This document shows positions 35,322 to 43,964 of a stretch of 64,000 nt of DNA, piece after piece. This stretch comes from Arenibacter algicola (lineage in GTDB: Bacteria; Bacteroidota; Bacteroidia; Flavobacteriales; Flavobacteriaceae): the NCBI RefSeq assembly GCF_000733925.1, contig NZ_JPOO01000001.1, forward strand, positions 372,001 through 436,000, given 5' to 3'. A program made the translations under genes and the position numbers. The notes below the pieces were generated by a model. It saw nothing but the letters and a program-made list of their open reading frames with translations, ran no database searches and was not told the origin of the DNA. How positions within the stretch are numbered: position 1 is the first letter of the stretch; each line of letters opens with the position of its first letter.

Positions 35322-36788
35322 ATGAAACCTAGACTAGCCATTAGTATGTCCATTATTGTGATGTTGTTCAGTTCCTGCGCGGACAATAAAGAGGCAATGG
35401 TAACAACACAGACCTTAATAACTAGACCAAATATTATTCTTTTTGTTGCCGATGACCATGGAACGGATGCTTTGGGTTCTTATGGGAATAATGTAATTAA
35501 AACCCCTCACCTAGATCAATTGGCTACCGAAGGGGTGCGTTTCAACAATGCCTATTGTACCACTGCCAGTTGTGCCGCCAGCAGGTCGGTAATTCTTACC
35601 GGACTGTTCGGCCACGCCACTGGGTCTTATGGGCATGTGCATGATTATCATCATTTTAGCACCTATGACAAAGTAAAATCATTACCTGTATTGCTGGAGA
35701 AAGAAGGATATGCCACAGCAAGAATAGGCAAGTACCACGTAGCTCCCGAATCGGTGTACCATTTTCAGGAGGAGTTAAAGGCCAACCCAAGAAACACTGT
35801 GGAAATGGCAGAAGAATGTAAAGATGTATTGGCTTCGGAAAAGCCATTTTTTCTTTATTTCTGTACAGATGATCCCCATCGCGCAGCTTCGACCAACCCA
35901 GGGCAGTGGGATGCCCCAAATAGTTTCGGAAATAAGGTGGATGGATATGCCGGAGTAGAAACTATAACCTACGATCCCGAAGAGGTTATTGTACCCGATT
36001 TTTTACCGGATACCAAGGAAAGCAGGGAAGAAATTGCGCAATACTATCAAAGTGTTTCCAGGATAGATCAAGGTTTTGGTAGGTTGATGCAGATGCTCAA
36101 GGAGTCGGGCAAGGCAGACAACACAATTGTTATTTATATATCGGACAATGGAATGGCTTTTCCGGGAGCAAAGACCACCCTTTATGAACCGGGCATGAAA
36201 TTGCCATGTATCATAAAAGATCCCTTTTCAAAATTGAAGAACACTACATCCGATGCTATGATTTCATGGGTAGACCTAACGCCGACCATTTTGGACATGG
36301 CGAAAGTGGAAATAAAGGAAAATTCGTTTCATGGGCGTTCTTTCAAAGATGTTTTGAACGTAAAGGAACCCGAAGGATGGGATCAAATATATGCCTCCCA
36401 TACCTTTCATGAAATTACTATGTATTACCCCATGCGTGTGGTTCGCGACAAGAATTACAAGCTGATCAGAAACATAGCATGGCGCTTGGAATACCCCTTC
36501 GCTTCAGACCTGTGGGCGGCATCAACCTGGCAGGAAGTACATAGAAACCAAAAGGAGTTTTATGGAAAAAGAAAGGTGCAGGATTACCTATTTCACCCCG
36601 AATTTGAATTATTCGATTTGGAAAAAGATCCAGATGAAATCTTGAACTTGGCCAATGACCCGGATTATAAGGAAGTAGTGGATGAAATGATCAAAAAAAT
36701 GAAGGCCTTTCAAATCCAAACTCGGGATCCTTGGTTGATTACTTGGGACCATGACGATTCGTTGCAGGGAACAGGTGTTAATTTATAG
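35322..36788 (+). CDS. S1-family sulfatase-like protein with CAASR motif
   Basis: A 488-residue lipoprotein (LFSSC) with RPNIILFVADDHGTD (Asp44-45) and the expected active-site block TASCAASRSVILTGLFGH, in which the motif reads Cys84-Ala-Ala-Ser-Arg88: Pro is replaced by Ala at the third position of CxPxR. GKYHVAPES, FFLYFCTDDPHRA, YISDNGMAFPGAKTTLYEPG (about 268-288) and the C-terminal FELFDLEKDPDEILNLAND are intact, so the fold and metal site look functional. A CxAxR form is known in some sulfatases; it may need a particular maturase. The later blocks put it in the sulfamidase-like group. It ends the sulfatase run. Confidence 0.88.
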   Translation: MKPRLAISMSIIVMLFSSCADNKEAMVTTQTLITRPNIILFVADDHGTDALGSYGNNVIKTPHLDQLATEGVRFNNAYCTTASCAASRSVILTGLFGHATGSYGHVHDYHHFSTYDKVKSLPVLLEKEGYATARIGKYHVAPESVYHFQEELKANPRNTVEMAEECKDVLASEKPFFLYFCTDDPHRAASTNPGQWDAPNSFGNKVDGYAGVETITYDPEEVIVPDFLPDTKESREEIAQYYQSVSRIDQGFGRLMQMLKESGKADNTIVIYISDNGMAFPGAKTTLYEPGMKLPCIIKDPFSKLKNTTSDAMISWVDLTPTILDMAKVEIKENSFHGRSFKDVLNVKEPEGWDQIYASHTFHEITMYYPMRVVRDKNYKLIRNIAWRLEYPFASDLWAASTWQEVHRNQKEFYGKRKVQDYLFHPEFELFDLEKDPDEILNLANDPDYKEVVDEMIKKMKAFQIQTRDPWLITWDHDDSLQGTGVNL

Positions 36789-36971
36789 CCTAATAGTCTT
36801 GAGAAGTGATCGAATGGGAATGTTGCGGTTTGTCAGGGTAAATATACTTACCTCGACCTATATGATTGACAGTGACAGCTAACAATGGCCTTTTTTTTGA
36901 TGGTATACGTTAAAATTTAGAACTAAAACCATAATTGGTTAATTTTGGCCACAATTAAGACGGAGTTTCCA

Positions 36972-37814
36972 ATGGTATTGAAAATGAAAGTAATTGTATT
37001 TGGTCTAGTCCTTTTTTTATCTATTCATAAAATGGACGCCCAATCCCAAGTAAAGGACACGGTCACTACTTGGGAAATGCTGGGTTATGATGGGGCAAGC
37101 GCCTTTGGTGGGTTAAAGTATGCCTACTCTCGGCCGTTTCATTGGGAGAAAAAAGATTTTCTAACGGCAGGGGCCATAGTCTTGGGAACTGCTGCGTTAT
37201 TTACTTTTGACGAGGAAAGTTCCGACTGGTTTCAGGGGCAGGAAGAAGACGTTCCGGGAGTTCTTAAGGAAACAGGCTATTATCTTGGAAAACCGCTTTA
37301 CAACTACTCCATTAACGGAGGGGTGTATTTAATAGGGCTTTTTACTAAGAATGAAAAATGGAGAAAAACAGGGGTGCTCTTAATTTCATCGGCCACTACG
37401 GTGGGATTGATACAGACCGTTAGCAAAACTTTGGTGGGGAGAGCCAGGCCCATTGCCAATGTAGGTAAGGCAAGTTTTGAACCTTTTAGTAAGGAGGCTG
37501 CCTATCACAGTTTTCCCTCGGGTCACACCATATTGGCATTTACCACCTTTTATGCCATAGGCAAGCAGTTTAAAAACCCTTGGGCCAAAGGCGGGTTTTA
37601 TACTTTGGGTCTACTTTCCCCGGTAACCAGACTTTGGAGTGGAGCACATTGGTTGACCGATGTGGCACTGAGTATGGCGGTAAGCGTTGTGGTGGTCGAT
37701 TCCATAGACAAATATCTTAATAAGGAAAGATATCCAGGGATCGATTCTAAGAACAAAATTAGCTGGAGCCTTCAAATGGGGCCAAGCAGTATTGGTTTAA
37801 GGGGCTCCTTCTGA
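36972..37814 (+). CDS. PAP2-family membrane phosphatase
   Basis: The ATG at 36972 (or 36984) gives a signal peptide (VIVFGLVLFLSIHKMDAQ); about 280 residues. The three PAP2 phosphatase motifs are present: KTLVGRARP (KxxxxxxRP), SFPSGHTILAF (PSGH) and SRLWSGAHWLTDV-like TRLWSGAHWLTDVALSM (SRxxxxxHxxxD, here TR), located in the second half with membrane-type helices between. Such enzymes remove phosphate from lipids such as undecaprenyl pyrophosphate, phosphatidic acid or lipid A. It lies 183 bases after the last sulfatase; membership in the PUL operon is uncertain. The first motif residue Thr in place of Ser is a mild variant. Confidence 0.85.
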   Translation: MVLKMKVIVFGLVLFLSIHKMDAQSQVKDTVTTWEMLGYDGASAFGGLKYAYSRPFHWEKKDFLTAGAIVLGTAALFTFDEESSDWFQGQEEDVPGVLKETGYYLGKPLYNYSINGGVYLIGLFTKNEKWRKTGVLLISSATTVGLIQTVSKTLVGRARPIANVGKASFEPFSKEAAYHSFPSGHTILAFTTFYAIGKQFKNPWAKGGFYTLGLLSPVTRLWSGAHWLTDVALSMAVSVVVVDSIDKYLNKERYPGIDSKNKISWSLQMGPSSIGLRGSF

Positions 37815-38021
37815 GAACAGGTAAAAAGTGATTTTATGTAGTCCCTGTTTGGAAAATAGGTGCTACTTTGATCGTTTTTTGTAAACTACCTATTGCTAAT
37901 CTTGCTTGCAAGAAGCCTCTACAAATGTGAAATAATATATTTAGCTGAAGGCTTTTTTTAGTTTTTTGTAACTAGAAATATTAGGGGATGGGCCAATTGG
38001 CCTTCATCCCCATTAATAGAT

Positions 38022-38144
38022 TTAATAGGTTCTTTTTTTAACGATTTTGTAGGTGATAAGTGCTAAGGCTATAAGCAGACAAAAAACTATTGAGATAAAT
38101 GGATTATTGTCTATTAGCTTTACAATTGGGGTCACTATTTCCAT
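38022..38144 (-). CDS. Small single-pass membrane peptide (40 aa)
   Basis: A frame with ATG at 38144 and TAA at 38022-38024 encodes MEIVTPIVKLIDNNPF, one hydrophobic helix (about 17-34, ISIVFCLLIALALITYK) and a basic end IVKKRTY. The orientation signal (basic end after the helix) suggests an N-out, C-in topology. The layout is like the 46-aa peptide at 1116-1256. Nothing else of coding type covers this stretch. Conservation across relatives would be needed to call it firmly. Function unknown. Confidence 0.45.
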   Translation of the reverse strand: MEIVTPIVKLIDNNPFISIVFCLLIALALITYKIVKKRTY

Positions 38145-38361
38145 ATTATTAATTTATTTCAGAGTATCTAAAAAATAGACCACGGTTAAACGTTTTTTTT
38201 CTTTAGATATTATACACATACAAAGGTTGCTCCAAAACTTCTTAAATAAATTGCAAAACACTGCTAAACTTTGTTAAAACTAACGGAATTAGGGAAAGAG
38301 GTTGGTTAATTTAAAAGCTTTGAACTAAACCGTATGGCCAAAAGGAGGCTTTATTATGTTA

Positions 38362-38553
38362 ACGTGAGTTCGATATGTATTTTATTTAAAATCAGTTGTT
38401 TATATGACATCTGTCCGGTCGAGCGGAGTCGAGACCTCATTGTAAATACATTACAGTAAAATAACCTCTCGACTCCGCTCGAGGGGACCGTAGCATTTAT
38501 TATAACTTACATTAAATCAATGTATTGATAATATTTTTATGTCGAACTCACGT
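38362..38553. repeat. MITE-like palindromic element (copy A)
   Basis: A 192-bp element bounded by inverted ends ACGTGAGTTCGATAT and its partner ACGTGAGTTCGACAT (read from the right). The arms also carry mirrored copies of a REP-like core: GTCCGGTCGAGCGGAGTCGA at 38413-38432 and its near-reverse-complement at 38465-38488, so nearly the whole unit can fold into one long hairpin. It is flanked by a direct repeat TATGTTA (38355-38361 and 38554-38560), a probable target duplication of 7 or 8 bases. No gene is inside. Related copies lie at 12281 and 46725. Confidence 0.75.
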
Positions 38554-38716
38554 TATGTTACCAATTTTAGGGGTAACACAATTTTTGAAAATTTACAGGT
38601 ACTGAACGATTATTTTTTCAAAAGGACAATGGTCTTTTACTTTCTTAGATCACTGTAATAGGATATCCTTACCATGGGGTAAATGGTGAACTTAACAGGG
38701 TAATCATCAAGTATTT

Positions 38717-39160
38717 CTAGTTAAGCAACCTATTCCCTTTGTCCTTTTTCATGATTTTTGAAACCAGTTTAAAAAGGCGCGACTTAAGTTCCCTGTAGTT
38801 AACAGAATATTTTCCTATTTCTGAATTTAACTCCCAATGGGTCTCGGTATAGGTTTTTTCCATTTTCAACTGATCTATATGATCCAGCATAATTTCCAAT
38901 TGGTTCTCATGGGCCTGTACTTTTTTCATAAGTACAATTACTTCCTTTTCGGCGGTTGCGATAGCCCCAATAATCTCCTTGCTTTCATTGAACACGGCGG
39001 AATCCGTCAATTGCAAGGTGAAGGATTTTACCAAATCGTTCAAGAACAGCTGTTCGTCTCTTATGAATTTTAATTCGGACATCCATTTTAGGCTGGCTTC
39101 GTGCATTTCGCTTGGATCCAACCACTCCATCATACTTTTTTTATTGATTGAAGCGCTCAT
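38717..39160 (-). CDS. Hypothetical helical protein
   Basis: The first ATG is at 39160 (a longer frame would start at TTG); this gives 147 residues, MSASINKKSMMEWLDPSEMHEASLKW onward. The sequence is almost entirely helical with heptad-like spacing (ESKEIIGAIATAEKEVIVLMKKVQAHENQLEIMLDHIDQLKMEK), a coiled coil near residues 60-115, and a basic tail (LFKLVSKIMKKDKGNR). There is no signal peptide or membrane segment, so it is likely cytoplasmic. I do not recognise a family. The gene stands alone, convergent to nothing close, with long AT-rich flanks on both sides. Confidence 0.65.
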   Translation of the reverse strand: MSASINKKSMMEWLDPSEMHEASLKWMSELKFIRDEQLFLNDLVKSFTLQLTDSAVFNESKEIIGAIATAEKEVIVLMKKVQAHENQLEIMLDHIDQLKMEKTYTETHWELNSEIGKYSVNYRELKSRLFKLVSKIMKKDKGNRLLN

Positions 39161-39623
39161 AATTTTGTGTTTTATATATTCTACATGACTCTTTATGTGC
39201 GGTATATCCAATAATTATAGACTTATTAGAAGATACCATATGCGGATAAAGGATAAAAAAGGGTCGGTAGTTGCAACTTTTATACCCGCAACCTTAAAGT
39301 TAGGAAATTGAAAAAGGTAGTTAAATGACCTTGGTCATTTTTGTTGTTCCATTTACAAAATTTTTATGCTTACCACAGTGTTAAGAGCTTTATATATTTT
39401 AAGGGTAGAAACACTATTTTAAGCCGTTGCAACTGTTGCGCTAAATAAATATGTTGTCTCTCCTTGTTTTTTTTTGGGAATTGGATATTAAGTACAATTG
39501 CCTAAAAATCATTAATTTAGATAGGGTAAAAGAAGTATTAACAAATTCTTACAATTTTAAATTAATGGGTCCATAGTAAGTATTTCTAATTTTGACCTAC
39601 AAATAGAGCAGAACATAAATACG
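39161..39623. other. Intergenic region, divergent promoters expected
   Basis: This 463-base AT-rich stretch lies between two divergent genes. The only element I can point to is TAATTTTG at 39587-39594, a fair match to the Bacteroidetes minus-7 box TAnnTTTG, 30 bases before the SYLF gene start; the matching TTG box is not clear. Nothing else was seen. Confidence 0.4.
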
Positions 39624-40154
39624 ATGAAAAAATTAAAATTTACTATAATTTTGTTGGCGGTAATGTCAACGGCCGTAGCAATATCACAGACAAGAAAGGA
39701 TAAAAAAATTCTGAACGATGCTGCCAAGGCAAAAAAGACCTTGCTAAAGGCCCATTCCGGGTTACAAAGCTTATTTGATGATTCTGCTGGATATGTAATT
39801 TTTCCAAACGTTGGCAAAGGTGGACTTGTGGTAGGCGGAGCTTCAGGAAATGGAGCCGTTTATGAAGATGGAAATGTTATTGGCCTAGCTGGACTTAAAA
39901 AATTAAATATTGGGTTGCAGGCAGGTGGGCAGGCAATAATAGAGGTCATTTTTTTTGAAGATGCTGAGGCGCTTAACGAATTTAAACAAGGCAATTTTAG
40001 CTTTGCAGCAGAGGTGTCGGCGGTTGCGCTAAAGTCTGGAATAGCCTTGAACGCCAAATATAAGGATGGTGTTGCCGTGTTTGTTTTACCTAAAGCAGGT
40101 CTAATGGCCGATGCTTCGGTAGGAGGACAAAAATTTAGTTTTAGAGCATTTTAG
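39624..40154 (+). CDS. SYLF (YSC84-like) lipid-binding domain protein
   Basis: The 176-residue protein has a signal peptide (FTIILLAVMSTAVAISQ) and a SYLF/YSC84-type domain: DAAKAKKTLLKAHSGLQSLFDDSAGYVIFPNVGKGGLVVGGASGNGAVYEDGNVIGLAGLKKLNIGLQAGGQAIIEVIFFED and, at the end, KDGVAVFVLPKAGLMADASVGGQKFSFRA. SYLF domains bind phosphoinositides in eukaryotes; the bacterial exported forms have no settled role and may associate with membrane lipids or stress. It is followed after 66 bases by an LpxL-type acyltransferase gene, another lipid-related function, but a small hairpin lies between them. Confidence 0.85.
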   Translation: MKKLKFTIILLAVMSTAVAISQTRKDKKILNDAAKAKKTLLKAHSGLQSLFDDSAGYVIFPNVGKGGLVVGGASGNGAVYEDGNVIGLAGLKKLNIGLQAGGQAIIEVIFFEDAEALNEFKQGNFSFAAEVSAVALKSGIALNAKYKDGVAVFVLPKAGLMADASVGGQKFSFRAF

Positions 40155-40170
40155 AGTATTTGGATTGTTG

Positions 40171-40197
40171 TAGCATTTTAAATGCTGTTGTTTTTTT
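40171..40197 (+). terminator. Weak terminator-like hairpin
   Basis: A short palindrome AGCATTTTAAATGCT followed closely by GTTGTTTTTTT just after the SYLF gene. The stem is AT-rich with only 4-7 pairs, so strength is doubtful. Its presence favours ATG 40221, not 40182, as the start of the next gene. Confidence 0.4.
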
Positions 40198-40220
40198 GGA
40201 AGAACTTAAGACTGAACAGG

Positions 40221-41129
40221 ATGAAATACCTTTCAAGAGTTAAATTTCTGCCCTTCTATGCAGTTTCCATATTACCAATGGGGGTACTTTATGTTCTCTC
40301 GGATATGATGTATTTCTTGGTATACCGGGTAGTGGGATATCGTAAAAAGTTGGTTTTCAATAACCTTAGAAATTCATTTCCTTCCAAGAGTGAAGAGGAA
40401 ATAGGGCAGATTGCCAGGGATTTTTATAGGCATTTCTGTGATATTGTTTTGGAATCGTTTAAAAGGTTGACGATAGGGGAGAAGGAAATAAAAAAACGCT
40501 TGCTCATCAAGAATCCGGAGTTGATCCAAGAGTATGTAAATGACCAACGAAGTATTCTCATGTACACAGGGCATCAAGGCAATTGGGAATGGTTGGTTTT
40601 TTTGCCTTTAATGTTTCCCTATAGTTCCAATACATTTTATAAACCTATTAAAAACAGATATTTTGATGAGCTGTTCAAAAATATGCGAGAACGTTTTGGT
40701 GTAAATTGTGTGGAATCGGACAAGGGTTTTAGGACCATTATAGATAATCATCAAAGGAAAGTACTTACCCTAAATTGTATGATCGGCGATCAAAGTCCAA
40801 CTAAAAAGAGTTCCAAATACTGGTATAATTTTCTAAATCAGGAAACAGCATTTTTTATAGGTGCCGATAAGATAGCCAAGAAAACCGATCAGGTAGTTTT
40901 ATTTCCATTTTTCAAAAAATTGCGGAGAGGTTATTACGAATTGGAGTTTAAGATCATTGAAGATCACCCACAAATAAGGGACAATTTTGAGATATTGGAA
41001 AAATATACCCAACAATTGGAACAGGCCATTATGAGTGCCCCGGAATTATGGTTGTGGAGCCATAGACGATGGAAGCTAAAAAGGGAAAATGAAGCCTCTT
41101 TGCCGGAATTGGAATATGCTTCCAAATAG
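40221..41129 (+). CDS. LpxL/HtrB-type lipid A acyltransferase family protein
   Basis: Starting at the ATG at 40221, the protein has 302 residues, as usual for lysophospholipid/lipid A late acyltransferases. It opens with a membrane-binding helix (LPFYAVSILPMGVLYVLSDMMYFLVYRVVGYRK) and NLRNSFPSKSEEEI; the catalytic HX4E motif is His-Gln-Gly-Asn-Trp-Glu in MYTGHQGNWEW (about 125-135). IGDQSP and the ending LWLWSHRRWK are also typical. It transfers an acyl chain from acyl-ACP to a lipid A precursor (or, in Bacteroidetes, possibly to other lipids such as aminolipids) at the inner membrane. The gene converges with the symporter gene 88 bases away. Confidence 0.85.
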   Translation: MKYLSRVKFLPFYAVSILPMGVLYVLSDMMYFLVYRVVGYRKKLVFNNLRNSFPSKSEEEIGQIARDFYRHFCDIVLESFKRLTIGEKEIKKRLLIKNPELIQEYVNDQRSILMYTGHQGNWEWLVFLPLMFPYSSNTFYKPIKNRYFDELFKNMRERFGVNCVESDKGFRTIIDNHQRKVLTLNCMIGDQSPTKKSSKYWYNFLNQETAFFIGADKIAKKTDQVVLFPFFKKLRRGYYELEFKIIEDHPQIRDNFEILEKYTQQLEQAIMSAPELWLWSHRRWKLKRENEASLPELEYASK

Positions 41130-41217
41130 GCTGGCCATGGTTCATAACTTACCTCATCTTTTTCTTTTCGCCCAAATTGAATTAGCAAATAAATGGGCGT
41201 TGGACAGGTTGAAAAAT

Positions 41218-43839
41218 TTAAATTTGGGTTCCATTCTGTTTTTTGTTCTTAAAAATCAGGCTAAATACATATCCAAATACAAAGCAGGAAACCAATCCAA
41301 AAAAGGCGTACATTAAAAAGTTTATAGAGGTATAGTTACTAATATAGTAGATTAAGCCTCCACTGAACACAAATCCGATTAGCGTGCCTTTGGCATTGGC
41401 TTTTTTCGTCAACATGCCCAAAAGGAACATTCCTCCCAGGCCGCCTGTAAAAAGACCCAGGTATCTGTAGAATTCATCCCATAGGGATTTTATGTTGGAA
41501 CTAGCCATCCATAGTGCAAACAACACCCCTAAAATACCTGTGATTATGGTAGCCACCCTTGCAATGCGTAGGAGGCGCAAATCGGCTATTTCGGGACGGA
41601 AGTGCTTGTAGAAGTCGCTGCAGAATGCCGTGGAAACCGAGTTTAAACTACTGCTGATGCTGGACATTGCCGCTGAAAAGATTCCTGCCACAAGCAGTCC
41701 TGACACTCCTAGAGGAAGCTCTTTAACAATGTACCACGGAAAAATGGAATCGTTGTTGGTAATGGATGGGGATAAGCGATCGGGCATCTCAGAATAAAAT
41801 ATAAATAATAAGGTTCCAATACCAAAGAATATTATGGTTGCCGGTAGGGTCATAATGGCGTTGGTGTAGACGGTTTTCTGTGAATCCTTGATATTTCTAC
41901 TGGTCAAGTAGCGTTGAACAATGGTTTGGTCCGTTCCTTGGGTGACCAGAGCAGAAGCCAATCCTCCAATAAAAACCACCCAAAAAGTGGAGTCGGTAAA
42001 ATTGAGTTCCATGTTCATAATGTTGAACTTATTTTTGTTTGATGCATAATCTATCATTTCACTGAAGTTAGCTTCTGTATGCAGCATAATCCAGATAATA
42101 GCCAAAACACTACCTCCCATTAAAACTATCACCTGCAGTACATCTGTCCAAATTACCGCTTCTATCCCTCCGAATGCAGTATATATTATGCAGAGTATGC
42201 CCATTAATAAAATACAGGCCTCAACGGGTATTCCGGTAACTATGGATACAGCCAATGATGGCAGCAATAGGACAATCCCGATTCTGCCCAATTGAAACAA
42301 AATAAAGGAAAGACTGCCCAATGCCCTGGCCGTGTAATTAAACCTATTCTCCAGAAATTCGTAGGCTGTGGATATTCGGAGTTTGGCAAAATATGGAATA
42401 AATATATAGGCAATTACAGGGGTAATCAAAATAGCGGTCATATTGAGCATAAAATAGGACCAATCTGTAATAAAGGCTTTGGCCGGTATAGCCATAAAGG
42501 TTATTGCGCTCAGCAAGGTTCCAAAAACACTGAGTCCCGAAGCCCACCAAGGGATACGCCCACCTCCGGTAAAGTAGTCTTCAGTAGAGCGCTGTTTCCT
42601 GGAAAAATATAGCCCTATAAGGACCGATATGCACAAATATGCCGCCAATATCCCATAATTTAGCAGTCCAAAAGGATGTGCAGCTTCCGCAATTTTGAAC
42701 GCTTGTACTTTCGGCGTGCGTATTCCGGGAGATATTTCACCTGAGACGATGATGAAATTGTCCTGGTCGCTGAAAGATAGGGCCGTAACCGGAATTTTAA
42801 TGTCCAGACTATCATGGACGAACCATTTTTTGGTAATGGTGTTGTAGGCCAAAATGTCCCTGCTAAAACCGGGATGTGTATTTAATATATTATTTCTTGA
42901 TCGAATTAAATTTTGCCTTATGGAATCATTGTTCTCTTTGGAAATTTGTAACCCATATTGCTCCAATTGATTGAAAAGTGTTTCGTCAGAACCACCGTAA
43001 ATCATTAAATGCATAGATCCCATGGCTTCGGCGGAGGCCCCCATCAATACCCTGGGCTTTTGGTCTATAAGTACTTCACCTTCTTCTTGCCAAGTATTGT
43101 TTTTGAGATTATAGGATAAATAGGTGCGGATTACTTCCGAAAGATTTCCCTTTACTTCATTCCTTCCGCCAACCACAAATATCTTTTTAGCTTCAGTGGC
43201 TTCTTGGACCACTGCCGTATGAAGGCCCCTGGGGGGACCCGGGAAATCCGGAAGCCGTTCCCAGGAAGTTTTGGTTTTTAGATCCAGTCTTAGAAAAGCG
43301 TTGGTGCTCTTAGCATTATTGATGCCCCCAATAACATAAACATAATCTCCGTTGATAACGGCGGCAGAGTTGGATAGAGGTTCTGGGAGGTCCGGGTAGT
43401 TTATTATGGATATGTCCGAGGTATTTTTGTCGTAACTCATAAGAAAAACAGCATTACTGGTTTCTTCATTATTGTTGCCGCCAATACACAGAATTCCATT
43501 GGGAAGATTTACCGATGCTCCGTAGGCTAAAGGGTAAGGCAGAGAAGTTTTTGCCAATTGCCATATGTCATCTTCGAGGATATATATAGAACTGCTCCAT
43601 TTTTTTTGTCCACCTTCCCAGGGAAGGGCATCGGGGAAGTTGGCTCCTCCTGCTGCGATCATTACTCCATCATGCACGCCCCCCAACATCCCTGCGAGGC
43701 CGAAGGCCTTTGGCTGATCAGGTTCGGCCGGAAGATTGGGATAATCTTGAATGGAAAGCTTAAGGCTGTCTTGGGAAAAAGCTGGGAATGTGCCCAGGAG
43801 CACGATTATAAGTATAAAAAGCTGTTTTAATATCCGCAT
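41218..43839 (-). CDS. NanM-like kelch mutarotase domain fused to a sodium/solute symporter
   Basis: The ATG at 43839 gives 873 residues. A signal peptide (LFILIIVLLGTFPAFSQ) leads to a kelch propeller of about 360 residues with PKAFGLAGMLGGVHDGVMIAAGGANFPDALPWEGGQKKW, the hallmark start of the cyclically permuted mutarotase/NanM family (sialic acid anomer epimerase). From about residue 390 a symporter (SSS) domain follows: GLYFSRKQRSTEDYFTGGGRIPWWASGLSVFGTLLSAITFMAIPAKAF, about 12-13 membrane helices, ending FVFGYVFSLIFKNKK. The propeller would face the periplasm and turn the released alpha sugar into the form taken up by the transporter. Sialic acid or a close relative is the likely substrate given the nan genes nearby. 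A predicted GntR operator lies 48 bases upstream. Confidence 0.9.
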   Translation of the reverse strand: MRILKQLFILIIVLLGTFPAFSQDSLKLSIQDYPNLPAEPDQPKAFGLAGMLGGVHDGVMIAAGGANFPDALPWEGGQKKWSSSIYILEDDIWQLAKTSLPYPLAYGASVNLPNGILCIGGNNNEETSNAVFLMSYDKNTSDISIINYPDLPEPLSNSAAVINGDYVYVIGGINNAKSTNAFLRLDLKTKTSWERLPDFPGPPRGLHTAVVQEATEAKKIFVVGGRNEVKGNLSEVIRTYLSYNLKNNTWQEEGEVLIDQKPRVLMGASAEAMGSMHLMIYGGSDETLFNQLEQYGLQISKENNDSIRQNLIRSRNNILNTHPGFSRDILAYNTITKKWFVHDSLDIKIPVTALSFSDQDNFIIVSGEISPGIRTPKVQAFKIAEAAHPFGLLNYGILAAYLCISVLIGLYFSRKQRSTEDYFTGGGRIPWWASGLSVFGTLLSAITFMAIPAKAFITDWSYFMLNMTAILITPVIAYIFIPYFAKLRISTAYEFLENRFNYTARALGSLSFILFQLGRIGIVLLLPSLAVSIVTGIPVEACILLMGILCIIYTAFGGIEAVIWTDVLQVIVLMGGSVLAIIWIMLHTEANFSEMIDYASNKNKFNIMNMELNFTDSTFWVVFIGGLASALVTQGTDQTIVQRYLTSRNIKDSQKTVYTNAIMTLPATIIFFGIGTLLFIFYSEMPDRLSPSITNNDSIFPWYIVKELPLGVSGLLVAGIFSAAMSSISSSLNSVSTAFCSDFYKHFRPEIADLRLLRIARVATIITGILGVLFALWMASSNIKSLWDEFYRYLGLFTGGLGGMFLLGMLTKKANAKGTLIGFVFSGGLIYYISNYTSINFLMYAFFGLVSCFVFGYVFSLIFKNKKQNGTQI

Positions 43840-43886
43840 GTTAGATATGTGTCTTGGTTGGGCCAATATACTTAAAATAATAGTAT

Positions 43887-43899
43887 TATGTATGACATA
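43887..43899. promoter_or_regulatory. Predicted GntR operator ahead of the kelch-symporter gene
   Basis: TATGTATGACATA, a match to TATGT-N3-ACATA, lies 48 bases before the ATG. On the minus strand it falls between a TTG (43906-43904) and TATTATTT (43882-43875), 21 bases apart, which would be the minus-33 and minus-7 boxes, so a bound repressor would block polymerase. The boxes are only fair matches. Confidence 0.6.
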
Positions 43900-43964
43900 T
43901 TCACAAGATTTTAAATTTTAACAACTTTATTATTCGTGATGGTGGTATGGCTGTTAATATATGG

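Larger units (their letters stand above)
37815..38716. other. Gene-poor region with small peptide and MITE
   Basis: About 900 bases between the PAP2 gene and the convergent helical protein gene. It holds a 40-codon membrane peptide on the minus strand (38022-38144) and a 192-bp palindromic element (38362-38553). The remainder (37815-38021, 38145-38361, 38554-38716) is AT-rich and shows nothing further that I could support. Confidence 0.6.
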
